Below, piece after piece: positions 1-8,452 of a stretch of 64,000 nt of DNA. Origin of the DNA: Flavobacterium nackdongense (GTDB lineage Bacteria > Bacteroidota > Bacteroidia > Flavobacteriales > Flavobacteriaceae); NCBI RefSeq assembly GCF_004355225.1, contig NZ_CP037933.1, positions 434,001 to 498,000 on the forward strand. Reading direction: 5' to 3'. Positions within the stretch are counted from its first letter, which is position 1, and each line of letters opens with the position of its first letter. A program made the translations under genes and the position numbers. The notes beneath the pieces are model-generated. The model saw nothing but the letters and a program-made list of their open reading frames with translations, searched no databases and was not told where the DNA came from.

Positions 1-70
1 CTTCATTGTACATTCTCGACACTGCTTGCCAGGTGGCTCTAAGTATATAGTCAATTGTTTTTTCTTTCAT
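1..70 (-). CDS. MarR family transcriptional regulator (N-terminal fragment, cut by window edge)
   Basis: The minus strand reads ATG at 68-70 followed by 23 open codons (MKEKTIDYILRATWQAVSRM..) running off the left edge. This opening resembles the first helix of flavobacterial MarR-type winged-helix regulators that lie near acyl-CoA ligase genes, and such a ligase is encoded nearby at 1815-3587. Only the start is visible, so neither the DNA-binding helices nor the length can be judged. The family call rests on my recollection of homologous N-termini and on context. If correct, it probably controls fatty-acid degradation genes outside the window. Confidence 0.55.
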   Translation of the reverse strand, partial: MKEKTIDYILRATWQAVSRMYNE

Positions 71-130
71 ATTTTTACTATAACGATTTCAAAGATAATA
101 AAAAATACTATGCACGCATAATAAATGTAT

Positions 131-170
131 TTTTTTTATAAAAAAAAACTCCTCACGAAATTGAGGAGTT
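131..170 (-). terminator. Rho-independent terminator after the small membrane protein gene
   Basis: A 9-bp perfect stem (147-155 with 162-170, AACTCCTCA/TGAGGAGTT) with a 6-base loop is followed on the minus strand by a run of Ts. It lies 20 bases past the stop codon at 190. Confidence 0.8.
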
Positions 171-189
171 GTTTTAAAGGGATTAATTT

Positions 190-573
190 CTATTTCATTT
201 TGCCTAAAGTTAAAGCTACGGAAGCTCCGACTAATGCGCCAATTACGGTAGATATAACAACATCTAAAACTATATTTTGATAATTCACAGGCATATTAGA
301 GTACATAAAAAAATTCATAGATAAACTAGTAAAAAATCCAATAATTGCCCCTGCCTTCATTCCTGAGAGCGGTATTGTGATTCCCGCCCACTTGGTAAAA
401 ATAAAAGCGATAAAAAGACCAAATGTTAAACATCCCAAAAAAGTAAAAACTAGATTCATATCTTCACCTTCTGGATAAATATCCTTAAAAAGAATTCCGT
501 AAAACACCCATCCTAAAAGGAAGTTAACAAACCCACCTACAATTCCCGAAACTAATAAATTTTTCACATTCAT
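190..573 (-). CDS. Small integral membrane protein, unknown function
   Basis: 127 residues starting at MNVKNLL. An upstream in-frame ATG at 663 would add 30 hydrophilic residues that do not look like a real N-terminus, so the start at 573 is preferred. The protein is nearly all hydrophobic, with about four membrane spans: near residues 5-28 (glycine-rich), 38-60, 70-90 and 95-125. There is no catalytic motif. It resembles hypothetical four-helix proteins common in Bacteroidetes, but I cannot name a family. It stands alone, with its own terminator downstream. Confidence 0.7.
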   Translation of the reverse strand: MNVKNLLVSGIVGGFVNFLLGWVFYGILFKDIYPEGEDMNLVFTFLGCLTFGLFIAFIFTKWAGITIPLSGMKAGAIIGFFTSLSMNFFMYSNMPVNYQNIVLDVVISTVIGALVGASVALTLGKMK

Positions 574-699
574 AATTTTTGATTTAATTGGTTTATGATA
601 TAAATGTATTAAATAATCGGATGGACTAGTCTTTAATTTGTTAAAATTATTAACTATTTGCAATATTATAATGTTAACAATATAGTTTAAGTGATTTTT

Positions 700-1752
700 T
701 TATGATTTTTTCAAGAAATCTCCATTATTAACATCCTTCAAAAATTGGATAATACCAGGAAAATAATGTTGCTGATCGTCATATTGCGAGCAATGGCTTC
801 CGTTTGGACAAAATAAAAATCGTCCATTTTGTACTTCTTTTGAAATCCATTTCATATGTTCTGGATCCATTGTATCGTATTTAGAACCGATAGCTAAAGT
901 AGGTACTGTCAATGTTTTTAATTTTGAAGTGATATCCCAGTCTTTTAAGGTGGCATCTCCGGTAATTCCAAACTCACTCGGGCCTTGCATATAAACATAT
1001 ACATTGGGATTTAAATGCTTGAACGCTCTATTTATGGATTCCGGCCATTTGTCAATCGGCAGTCTCAGAATATGTTCTGTGTAATAGTATTTGAATAGCA
1101 GTTCAGTATATTTCGGATTGGAATAGTCTTTGTTTTTTTCGAATGTTTTGATTTGGTTGAAAACGGATGTTGGTAGTTTTGGACCCAATACTTCTTCAGC
1201 ATATTTATTGTAAGCTGGTGCGCTTGCCATCATATTGGAAATGATTAAACCTTTCAGATTTTTTTGGTATTTCAGCGCATATTCCATTGCGAGAATACCT
1301 CCCCAAGATTGCCCTAATAGATAAAAATTGGTATTGTCTAATTGTAAAGCTTTCCGAACTTGTTCTACTTCTTCTACAAATCGTTCTGTAGTCCAAAGTC
1401 GGTTGTCATTGGGTTGGTCACTATAATAGGAGCCTAATTGGTCGTAATAAATGTATTCTATACTTTCTTGCGGAAAATAGCCATCAAAACTTTCAAAGAA
1501 TTCGTGTGTTCCGCCCGGTCCGCCGTGCAGCAGCAGTACTTTTATTTTAGGATTATTTCCCACTCTTTTTGTCCAAACATTGAATTTACCAATAGGAGTG
1601 GAGATGGGAATCATTTTGATTCCGCCTGTAAATTGGTCGTCGCGCTGAGTAAAGTCAAGGTAATTTGCTTTCAGCGCCTCGTCTGGGTTGTTTTTGCATC
1701 CACTAAATAATATAATACTCAATACTAGTAAACCGAAATTTTTGATTTTCAT
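700..1752 (-). CDS. Proline iminopeptidase-like alpha/beta hydrolase lipoprotein
   Basis: 350 residues. A lipoprotein signal ends at FSG-Cys19, so the enzyme is probably anchored in the envelope. The alpha/beta-hydrolase fold shows the HGGPGG oxyanion motif (76-81) and the nucleophile elbow GQSWGG (147-152, Ser149), both characteristic of proline iminopeptidases (S33). Likely acid and base residues are Asp293 or Asp296 (KYDTMD) and His320 (NGSHCS). Known members release N-terminal proline or hydrolyse amino-acid amides; the substrate here is not determined. It lies in tandem with the acyl-CoA ligase gene but 62 bp away, so co-transcription is uncertain. Confidence 0.85.
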   Translation of the reverse strand: MKIKNFGLLVLSIILFSGCKNNPDEALKANYLDFTQRDDQFTGGIKMIPISTPIGKFNVWTKRVGNNPKIKVLLLHGGPGGTHEFFESFDGYFPQESIEYIYYDQLGSYYSDQPNDNRLWTTERFVEEVEQVRKALQLDNTNFYLLGQSWGGILAMEYALKYQKNLKGLIISNMMASAPAYNKYAEEVLGPKLPTSVFNQIKTFEKNKDYSNPKYTELLFKYYYTEHILRLPIDKWPESINRAFKHLNPNVYVYMQGPSEFGITGDATLKDWDITSKLKTLTVPTLAIGSKYDTMDPEHMKWISKEVQNGRFLFCPNGSHCSQYDDQQHYFPGIIQFLKDVNNGDFLKKS

Positions 1753-1814
1753 AATTAAATATTTTAACTATTTACGTTAAATACTATTTTACAATTGATG
1801 GTTTGCCTTCATTT

Positions 1815-3587
1815 TTACCCATAAATTTTACGAAATAAATCACTGTATTTTTCCATTACGATTTTTCGTTTTAACTTCATTGTTGGAGTGAGGTGTCCTC
1901 CATTTATGGACCAGACATCTGGGGTTAATTCGAAACGCTTGATTTTTTCCCAGTTCCCAAATTTTTCATTTAATCTATCCACTTCGTCTTGAATACGTTC
2001 AATAACTTTAGGATTTGAAATAATTTCTATATTGGTTTTTCCAACCGTTATTCCGTGGAGTCTTTCCCATTCTTTAATAAATTCAAAGTTGGGTTGAATG
2101 AAAGCGGCTGGCATTTTTTGGCCATCGCCGATCACCATAATTTGCTCAATAAAACGCGATTGTTTCATTGCATTTTCTAATAATTGTGGCGAAATGTATT
2201 TACCGCCAGAAGTTTTGAACATTTCTTTCTTTCGATCCGTAATTTTAAGAAAATTATCACTGTCCACTTCTCCGATGTCGCCAGTATGAAAATAACCATC
2301 AATTATGGCTTCATTTGTCAGTTTTTCGTCCTTATAATAACCCAACATAACATTGGGCCCTTTGCATAGAATTTCACCATCAGCAGCAATTTTAATTTCG
2401 ACATTATTTATAATTCTACCAGCAGTTCCAATTTTGAATCCGTTATTTCTTTCATCATTTACTGAAATAACTGGTGAAGTTTCAGTCAAACCATAACCTT
2501 CCATTACTGGAATCTCTGCAGCAGCAAATATCCGAGCCAATCGGGGTTGCAACGCAGCACTTCCGTTTACAATTAAGTTTAATCTACCTCCAAGCCCAGC
2601 TTTCCATTTGCTGAAAATTAATTTTCTAGCTAACTTTAGTTGTAAATTATACATAAATCCGTTAGCTCCATTGGGTTCATATTGCAAACCTATTTCGACA
2701 GCCCAAAAGAATAATTTTTTCTTAATTCCTTTAAGTTCTGCACCTTTTGCAATTATTTTATCATACACTTTTTCAATTAATCGAGGAACACCAGTCATTA
2801 CGGTTGGTTGCACTTCCTTGATATTGTCTGAAATTTTTTCTAGAGATTCGCCAAAATAAATAGAGCAACCCATAAATTGGTATATATAGGTAACCATTCG
2901 TTCGTAGATGTGGCAGATGGGTAAAAAACTTAAAGCTCGGCTTTCTCCTGCTGCAAAAGGAATTCTATCGGCAGAATCTAAAACATTAGAAACGATATTG
3001 TTGTGAGAAAGCATAACCCCTTTTGGTTGTCCAGTAGTTCCAGATGTGTAAATTATAGTAGCTAACTCTTGGGGTTTTACATTGCTTTTTCTATTTTCAA
3101 CTTCCTCTTGGTTAGAGGGGTCATAGCCTAAAACAAGCAATTCATTCCAGTTTTTGCAACCATTAATTTCATTAAAGGAATATATTTCTTTGAGGTTCGG
3201 AACATTGTGTTTTATTGCATTAAGTTTAGCCAAAACCTCATTGTCAGAAACAAAACAATATTTGGCCTCCGAATGATTCAAAATATATTCATAATCATTT
3301 TCAGAAATAGTTGGATATATTGGCACATTTTGGGCACCAGTTTGAAGAATCCCAATATCCATTATATGCCACTCGGTTCTATTATTACTCGAAATAATCG
3401 CAATTTTATCATTTTTATTGACTCCCATTCGCAATAATGCTCTTGAAATGGCATTGGCTTTTGCAATATATTCTTCGGTGGAAGTTTGTACCCAAACACC
3501 GTTATACTTGGTAACCAAAGCATCTGAAATGTTAAAATGCTCCAATTGATAATAAGGAAAATCAAATAATCGGGTGATTTCTGTCAT
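1815..3587 (-). CDS. Long-chain acyl-CoA synthetase (AMP-forming)
   Basis: 590 residues, the usual length for bacterial FadD/FAA-type ligases (usually 560-660). It has the AMP-binding P-loop YTSGTTGQPKG (180-190), GYGLTET (364-370), the HTGD motif (434-437) and the hinge/fatty-acid signature around DRKKEMFKTSGG (451-462). It activates fatty acids to acyl-CoA with ATP, feeding beta-oxidation or phospholipid synthesis, and probably acts at the cytoplasmic membrane. A MarR-type regulator just beyond the neighbouring genes fits the usual flavobacterial fatty-acid degradation arrangement. No oddities seen. Confidence 0.93.
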   Translation of the reverse strand: MTEITRLFDFPYYQLEHFNISDALVTKYNGVWVQTSTEEYIAKANAISRALLRMGVNKNDKIAIISSNNRTEWHIMDIGILQTGAQNVPIYPTISENDYEYILNHSEAKYCFVSDNEVLAKLNAIKHNVPNLKEIYSFNEINGCKNWNELLVLGYDPSNQEEVENRKSNVKPQELATIIYTSGTTGQPKGVMLSHNNIVSNVLDSADRIPFAAGESRALSFLPICHIYERMVTYIYQFMGCSIYFGESLEKISDNIKEVQPTVMTGVPRLIEKVYDKIIAKGAELKGIKKKLFFWAVEIGLQYEPNGANGFMYNLQLKLARKLIFSKWKAGLGGRLNLIVNGSAALQPRLARIFAAAEIPVMEGYGLTETSPVISVNDERNNGFKIGTAGRIINNVEIKIAADGEILCKGPNVMLGYYKDEKLTNEAIIDGYFHTGDIGEVDSDNFLKITDRKKEMFKTSGGKYISPQLLENAMKQSRFIEQIMVIGDGQKMPAAFIQPNFEFIKEWERLHGITVGKTNIEIISNPKVIERIQDEVDRLNEKFGNWEKIKRFELTPDVWSINGGHLTPTMKLKRKIVMEKYSDLFRKIYG

Positions 3588-3649
3588 TGTGGTTTTGTTT
3601 TATACTGCAAATTAATAAAAAAAATGATGTTTTTATCCTTTTTATAAAA

Positions 3650-3679
3650 AAATAAGGAGTTGAAAAAATCAACTCCTTA
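3650..3679 (-). terminator. Orphan Rho-independent terminator, minus orientation
   Basis: A perfect 11-bp stem (3653-3663 with 3669-3679) with a 5-base loop is followed on the minus strand by seven Ts. It would stop transcription arriving from 3680 upward, yet no intact gene lies there. It suggests a lost minus-strand gene. Confidence 0.7.
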
Positions 3680-4649
3680 AAAATAGGGTACTTAATAGCC
3701 AATTATTTTTTCTCAATCTACAGCCCAACATTCACAAGAAAAACTTAGTACTTCGTCGTAATTATATCTTTAGTTTCTTTTGGATAATTTGAAGACTCCT
3801 ACCTTTTTTGGCTATTTTTAGCTTTATTCTGAGTTGTTTGACAATACGCTAAGTACTCTTTTAAATATCGTATTAGTAATGTTATCTACTAATTAGAATA
3901 TTTTAGTCATAATATTCAATGATGCCAATGGAAAAAATTACTATACCAGAATCCTCTTAAAATTATTTTTTTATCGTCGGCAAATTTTAATAAATGGTTC
4001 AATTCAGTTTCGATCGGTCCATCAATTATCACATTGATTGTAGAAAAGGAATTGCGTCGCCCAACTTTTGATTGATGGTAAGCTGAGCGAATACTAGAGG
4101 CATTTGTGTCTTTATCACTTTTAATCTAGTATTTGTGTACTAATTCAAAATAATAGAAAAGGAAAATAAAAGAGCGCAAATTTATACCACATCAATAAGA
4201 ATCGCAATTCCGTTAACCACTGATCAACCCAAACTTAAAATCCCTACTATCTTTTAACCGTTGAGTGATTGTATTAACTAACGACAAATATGCTATTTTT
4301 TTTTAATAAATTTTTATTAATGTTTTTAATGATTTTAATAAAATAAATTAATAGATATAGGGTATCTTTACTTTCTTATTTATTTTTCAGCATTAAATTG
4401 ACTTGTAAATTATAACAAGCCCGTAGTGTAATCACAAACAAGTACGAGTTTAGATTTTAAATAGTTTAATTATTTATTTCGCAAGATTTGTATGTAATTC
4501 AAGGCAGTTTTATGATGCAACTAGCAGTTGGAAATCTGATGGTTTTAAATTTAAAATTGGTAATAAGCAGAATCATTTAATATCATCAAAATGATGCGAT
4601 GGGTTGTAAATGATTGCTTTTTAGTAATATTTTAAATTTGTTCGTTAAC
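3680..4649. other. About 970-bp gene-poor, A/T-rich region
   Basis: No intact gene is supported. It holds the minus-strand remnants described at 3799-4125. On the plus strand a short open frame of about 42 codons near 4466-4592 reads ..FYDATSSWKSDGFKF.. with no start codon and could be another fragment. The stretch 4290-4400 is extremely A/T-rich. No inverted repeats typical of IS ends were seen. It looks like a decayed locus between purL and the fatty-acid ligase. Confidence 0.5.
3916..4125 (-). pseudogene. Possible remnant of a minus-strand gene
   Basis: One minus-strand frame is open for 69 codons with protein-like composition (..FSTINVIIDGPIETEL..FADDKKIILRGFW..), ending in TGA at 3916-3918. 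It has no ATG, and a TAG lies immediately upstream at 4126-4128. A second short open stretch (3799-3885, ..YLKEYLAYCQ..) occurs on the same strand closer to the terminator at 3650-3679, with stops between them. Together they look like the eroded 3' part of a former gene. I do not recognise the family and the call is weak. Confidence 0.3.
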
Positions 4650-4680
4650 TAAAAAGGCGCTCCTAATTTAGGAACGCCTT
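4650..4680 (-). terminator. Terminator of purL
   Basis: Stem AAGGCG/CGCCTT (4654-4659 with 4675-4680) with an extended inner pairing, followed on the minus strand by a T run. It lies 19 bases after the purL stop codon. Confidence 0.8.
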
Positions 4681-4698
4681 AAGTAGATAATTTGCAGC

Positions 4699-7600
4699 TT
4701 ATTTTATTTTGTCAATCCATAACCGGGCATTCACAAAAGCTTCGTGCCAAGGTGAAACTGCGTCGTTTCTGTCTTTTGGATAATGCGCCCAGTTCCATTG
4801 AAAAGTCGAACGCTCAATATGTGGCATCATTACCAAATGTCTTCCGGTTACATCGCAAAGCATAGCTGTGTTATAATCAGAACCATTAGGATTTGCTGGA
4901 TAACTTTCGTAGCCGTATTTCCCAACGATGTTGTAGTTTTCTTCTCCCATTGGCAAATGGAATTTCCCTTCTCCGTGCGAAACCCAGACTCCTAAAGTTG
5001 CTCCAGCCAAAGTCGATAACATCACCGATTTGTTTTCTTGAATCGTTACCGAAGTAAAAATACTTTCGTGTTTGTGACTGTTGTTATGCAACATTTTTCC
5101 GTGAACTTCGTGTTCTGGATTTATTTTTTCTAATTCCATTAATAATTGACAACCGTTGCAAATTCCAACAGACAAAGTATCTTCTCTTTTGAAGAAATTG
5201 TCTAAAGCGGTTTTTGCTTTTTCGTTGTATAAAAATGCTCCAGCCCAACCTTTTGCAGAGCCTAAAACATCGGAATTCGAGAATCCTCCAACAGCTCCGA
5301 TAAACTGAATGTCTTCCAATGTTTCACGACCCGAAATCAAATCGGTCATATGAACGTCTTTCACATCAAAACCTGCCAGGTACATTGCATTGGCCATTTC
5401 TCGTTCGGAATTACTTCCTTTTTCACGAATTATAGCTGCTTTTGGTCTTGGTTTTGAATTGTCTATGCTAGGTAGTTTCCCAGTGAAATGAATTGGAAAA
5501 GTATAGTTTAATGCTTGGTTTTTGTAATTTTCGAACCGTGCTTGTGCCGTTCCGTTTTTGGCTTGTTTTTGGTCTAATAAGAATGAAGTTTTAAACCAAA
5601 TATCTCTGTGCTTCGCAATATCCAAATTATAAATTCCAAATTCCAATAAAGCAGTAGATTGGACTGTTCCGATTTTAAAGAATTCAATTTTATTTTTTCT
5701 TAATTGATGCTCAATTATTGCATCTTCTTTTGCTTGAATTACAACTCCAATATTTTCAGAGAATAAGATTTTAATCAAATCTTTTTCTTCAAAAACAGAG
5801 AAATCAATTTTGGCTCCCAAATTCACATCGGCAAAACACATTTCTAATAATGTAGTAATCAATCCACCACTTCCGATGTCGTGACCCGCCAAGATTTGAT
5901 TGTCTAAAATCAATTCTTGTAAAGTATTGAAAGCATTTTTGAAGAAGCTAGCGTCTTTGATAGTTGGTGCTTCGTTACCGATAGCATTCAAGGTTTGTGC
6001 CAATGAAGAACCGCCTAATTTGAAATCGTCTTGCGACAAATTGATGTAGTAAATTGAACCAACTGTCATCCCATCGCTATGGGATCTCAAAACAGGTTCC
6101 ACTACTTTTCGAATATCAGTACAATTTCCAGCTGCCGAAATGATAACGGTTCCTGGTGCGATTACTTCGTCGTTTGGATATTTTTGCTTCATCGAAAGCG
6201 AATCTTTTCCGGTTGGAATATTGATTCCTAATTCGATGGCAAAATCTGAACAAGCCTCAACAGCAGCGTATAAACGCGCGTCTTCTCCTTCGTTTTTACA
6301 AGCCCACATCCAGTTGGCAGATAATGAAATTCCTTTCATTCCGTCTTTGATGGGAGCCCAAACGATATTCGATAACGATTCGGCAATCGCTGTTCTTGTT
6401 CCTGCAACTGGGTCAATTAATGAGGCGATAGGAGAGTGCCCAATGGAGGTGGCAATTCCTTCTTTTCCTACATAATCCAAGGCAACCACACCACAATTGT
6501 TCAAAGGCAATTGCAAAGGCCCAGCACATTGTTGTTTAGCTACTTTTCCACCCACGCAACGATCGACTTTGTTGGTCAACCAGTCTTTACAAGCCACTGC
6601 TTCCAATTGCAATACCTGCTCCAAATAAGAGGAAATATTTTTTACATTATACTCTACTGCTGGATAATTGTAATGGATAGTTTTATCCGTCATTACGGTT
6701 TTTGGCGAACTTCCGAAGAAATCTTCCAAAGCGTAATCCATCGGTTTTAAACCAGTCGTTTTTGATTCGAATGTAAAACGATGATCCGCTGTTACGTCAC
6801 CCACTTGATACATTGGCGAACGTTCCCGATCTGCAATTTTTTGAAGTAAATCAATGTTTTCTTTGCCAATAACCAATCCCATTCTTTCTTGGGATTCGTT
6901 ACCAATTATTTCTTTTGCCGAAAGGGTAGGGTCACCCACCGGTAATTTATCCAAATCAATGAGTCCACCCGTTTCTTCGACCAATTCCGAAAGACAGTTC
7001 AAGTGTCCACCGGCCCCGTGATCGTGAATGGAAACAATTGGATTGTTATCGCTTTCTACCAAAGCCCGAATGGCATTGGCAGCCCGTTTTTGCATTTCAG
7101 GGTTCGAACGTTGTACGGCATTCAACTCGATTCCAGAACTCATCGCTCCAGTATCGGCAGAGGAAACCGCAGCTCCACCCATTCCAATTCTATAATTTTC
7201 TCCGCCAAGAATAACAATTTTGTCGCCTTCTTGAGGTTTGTGTTTGATGGCTTGATCTAGTTTTCCGTAACCAATACCACCCGCTTGCATAATTACCTTG
7301 TCGTAACCTAATTTGCGATTGTTCTCTTCGTGTTCGAAAGTCAAAACGGAGCCGGTAATCAATGGTTGCCCGAATTTATTTCCAAAATCAGATGCACCAT
7401 TCGATGCTTTGATCAAAATATCCATTGGTGTTTGATACAACCATTTTCTTTCAGCAACAGCTTCTTCCCAAGGATGATTTTCTTCTAATCTTGAGTAAGA
7501 AGTCATGTAAACCGCAGTTCCCGCCATTGGCAACGAACCTTGTCCACCTGCCAAACGGTCGCGAATTTCTCCTCCTGAACCCGTTGCCGCTCCGTTGAAA

Positions 7601-8370
7601 GGCTCTACAGTGGTTGGGAAATTATGTGTTTCTGCTTTTAAAGAAATAACGGAATCAAACTCCTTTACTTCGTAAAAATCTGGCTTGTCGGCAGTTTTTG
7701 GGGCAAATTGTTGTACTCTTGGTCCTTTAACAAAAGCCACATTATCTTTGTAAGCCGAAACGATATCGTTCGGGTTTTCAGCAGATGTTTTTTTGATTAA
7801 TTTAAAAAGAGAAGTTTCTTTTTCAACCCCGTCAATAATAAAAGTTCCATTGAAAATCTTGTGGCGACAGTGCTCTGAATTGGCTTGCGAGAAAGCGAAA
7901 ATCTCAGAATCTGTTAATTTTCGTCCTAATTTGGTAGCCAAATTGTCTAGATATGCTACTTCTTCTTCGCTTAATGACAAACCTTCGGATAGATTGTAAG
8001 CAGCAATATCATCAATATTTAAGATGGCTTCGGGTTGAATGTGGATGGTAAAAATGTCCTGATTCAGCTCAGAATATTTTTGCGAAAGCATTGGATCAAA
8101 ATCAGCAAAATCAGCTGATACTTTTTGAAATTCTTCGATTCGAATGATTCCAGAAATCCCCATATTTTGGGTAATCTCCACTGCGTTAGTACTCCAAGGC
8201 GTGACCATAGTGGCACGAGGACCAACAAAAAAATCCGACAATACGGATTTTTCTATTTTATATGCGTCGGCAAAAAGCCAGTTGAGTTTTGAAATGTCTT
8301 GAGTCGATATTTCGCTTATTGTTTGAACTGCAAAAATTGTCTTGCTTTGGTTTTCAAAGAAATGGATCAT
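4699..8370 (-). CDS. purL: Phosphoribosylformylglycinamidine synthase (large, single-chain)
   Basis: 1223 residues, the size of the large PurL of proteobacteria and eukaryotes in which the synthetase and the glutaminase (PurQ) are fused. It catalyses the ATP- and glutamine-dependent conversion of FGAR to FGAM, step four of purine synthesis, in the cytoplasm. The synthetase part shows the conserved EAETHNFPT-like segment (here KAETHNFPTT) and GTGGEIRD-like glycine-rich motif. The C-terminal class I glutaminase has the nucleophile elbow GICNGCQ with Cys1071, and the His1184/Glu1186 pair in PHIER. A TAAATTTG -7-like box on the minus strand (8399-8406) lies about 29 bp upstream of the ATG. It is transcribed alone, flanked by terminators on both sides. 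Confidence 0.97.
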   Translation of the reverse strand: MIHFFENQSKTIFAVQTISEISTQDISKLNWLFADAYKIEKSVLSDFFVGPRATMVTPWSTNAVEITQNMGISGIIRIEEFQKVSADFADFDPMLSQKYSELNQDIFTIHIQPEAILNIDDIAAYNLSEGLSLSEEEVAYLDNLATKLGRKLTDSEIFAFSQANSEHCRHKIFNGTFIIDGVEKETSLFKLIKKTSAENPNDIVSAYKDNVAFVKGPRVQQFAPKTADKPDFYEVKEFDSVISLKAETHNFPTTVEPFNGAATGSGGEIRDRLAGGQGSLPMAGTAVYMTSYSRLEENHPWEEAVAERKWLYQTPMDILIKASNGASDFGNKFGQPLITGSVLTFEHEENNRKLGYDKVIMQAGGIGYGKLDQAIKHKPQEGDKIVILGGENYRIGMGGAAVSSADTGAMSSGIELNAVQRSNPEMQKRAANAIRALVESDNNPIVSIHDHGAGGHLNCLSELVEETGGLIDLDKLPVGDPTLSAKEIIGNESQERMGLVIGKENIDLLQKIADRERSPMYQVGDVTADHRFTFESKTTGLKPMDYALEDFFGSSPKTVMTDKTIHYNYPAVEYNVKNISSYLEQVLQLEAVACKDWLTNKVDRCVGGKVAKQQCAGPLQLPLNNCGVVALDYVGKEGIATSIGHSPIASLIDPVAGTRTAIAESLSNIVWAPIKDGMKGISLSANWMWACKNEGEDARLYAAVEACSDFAIELGINIPTGKDSLSMKQKYPNDEVIAPGTVIISAAGNCTDIRKVVEPVLRSHSDGMTVGSIYYINLSQDDFKLGGSSLAQTLNAIGNEAPTIKDASFFKNAFNTLQELILDNQILAGHDIGSGGLITTLLEMCFADVNLGAKIDFSVFEEKDLIKILFSENIGVVIQAKEDAIIEHQLRKNKIEFFKIGTVQSTALLEFGIYNLDIAKHRDIWFKTSFLLDQKQAKNGTAQARFENYKNQALNYTFPIHFTGKLPSIDNSKPRPKAAIIREKGSNSEREMANAMYLAGFDVKDVHMTDLISGRETLEDIQFIGAVGGFSNSDVLGSAKGWAGAFLYNEKAKTALDNFFKREDTLSVGICNGCQLLMELEKINPEHEVHGKMLHNNSHKHESIFTSVTIQENKSVMLSTLAGATLGVWVSHGEGKFHLPMGEENYNIVGKYGYESYPANPNGSDYNTAMLCDVTGRHLVMMPHIERSTFQWNWAHYPKDRNDAVSPWHEAFVNARLWIDKIK

Positions 8371-8420
8371 TGTTTGTGTAGTTTGTTGTATTGCGCTGCA
8401 AATTTAGGGAATTCAGACTT

Positions 8421-8447
8421 AAAAAAAAAGCGGCAATTTAGCCGCTT
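8421..8447 (-). terminator. Terminator of the endonuclease gene
   Basis: Perfect stem AAGCGGC/GCCGCTT (8428-8434 with 8441-8447), loop of 6, followed on the minus strand by nine Ts. It begins 5 bases after the stop codon at 8453. Confidence 0.9.
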
Positions 8448-8452
8448 AGAAT

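Noticed and set aside
4512..4580. Plus-strand 22-codon ORF in the purL-ligase gap
   Set aside because: Too short, no conserved features; a different frame through the same stretch looks more protein-like, so neither is supported.
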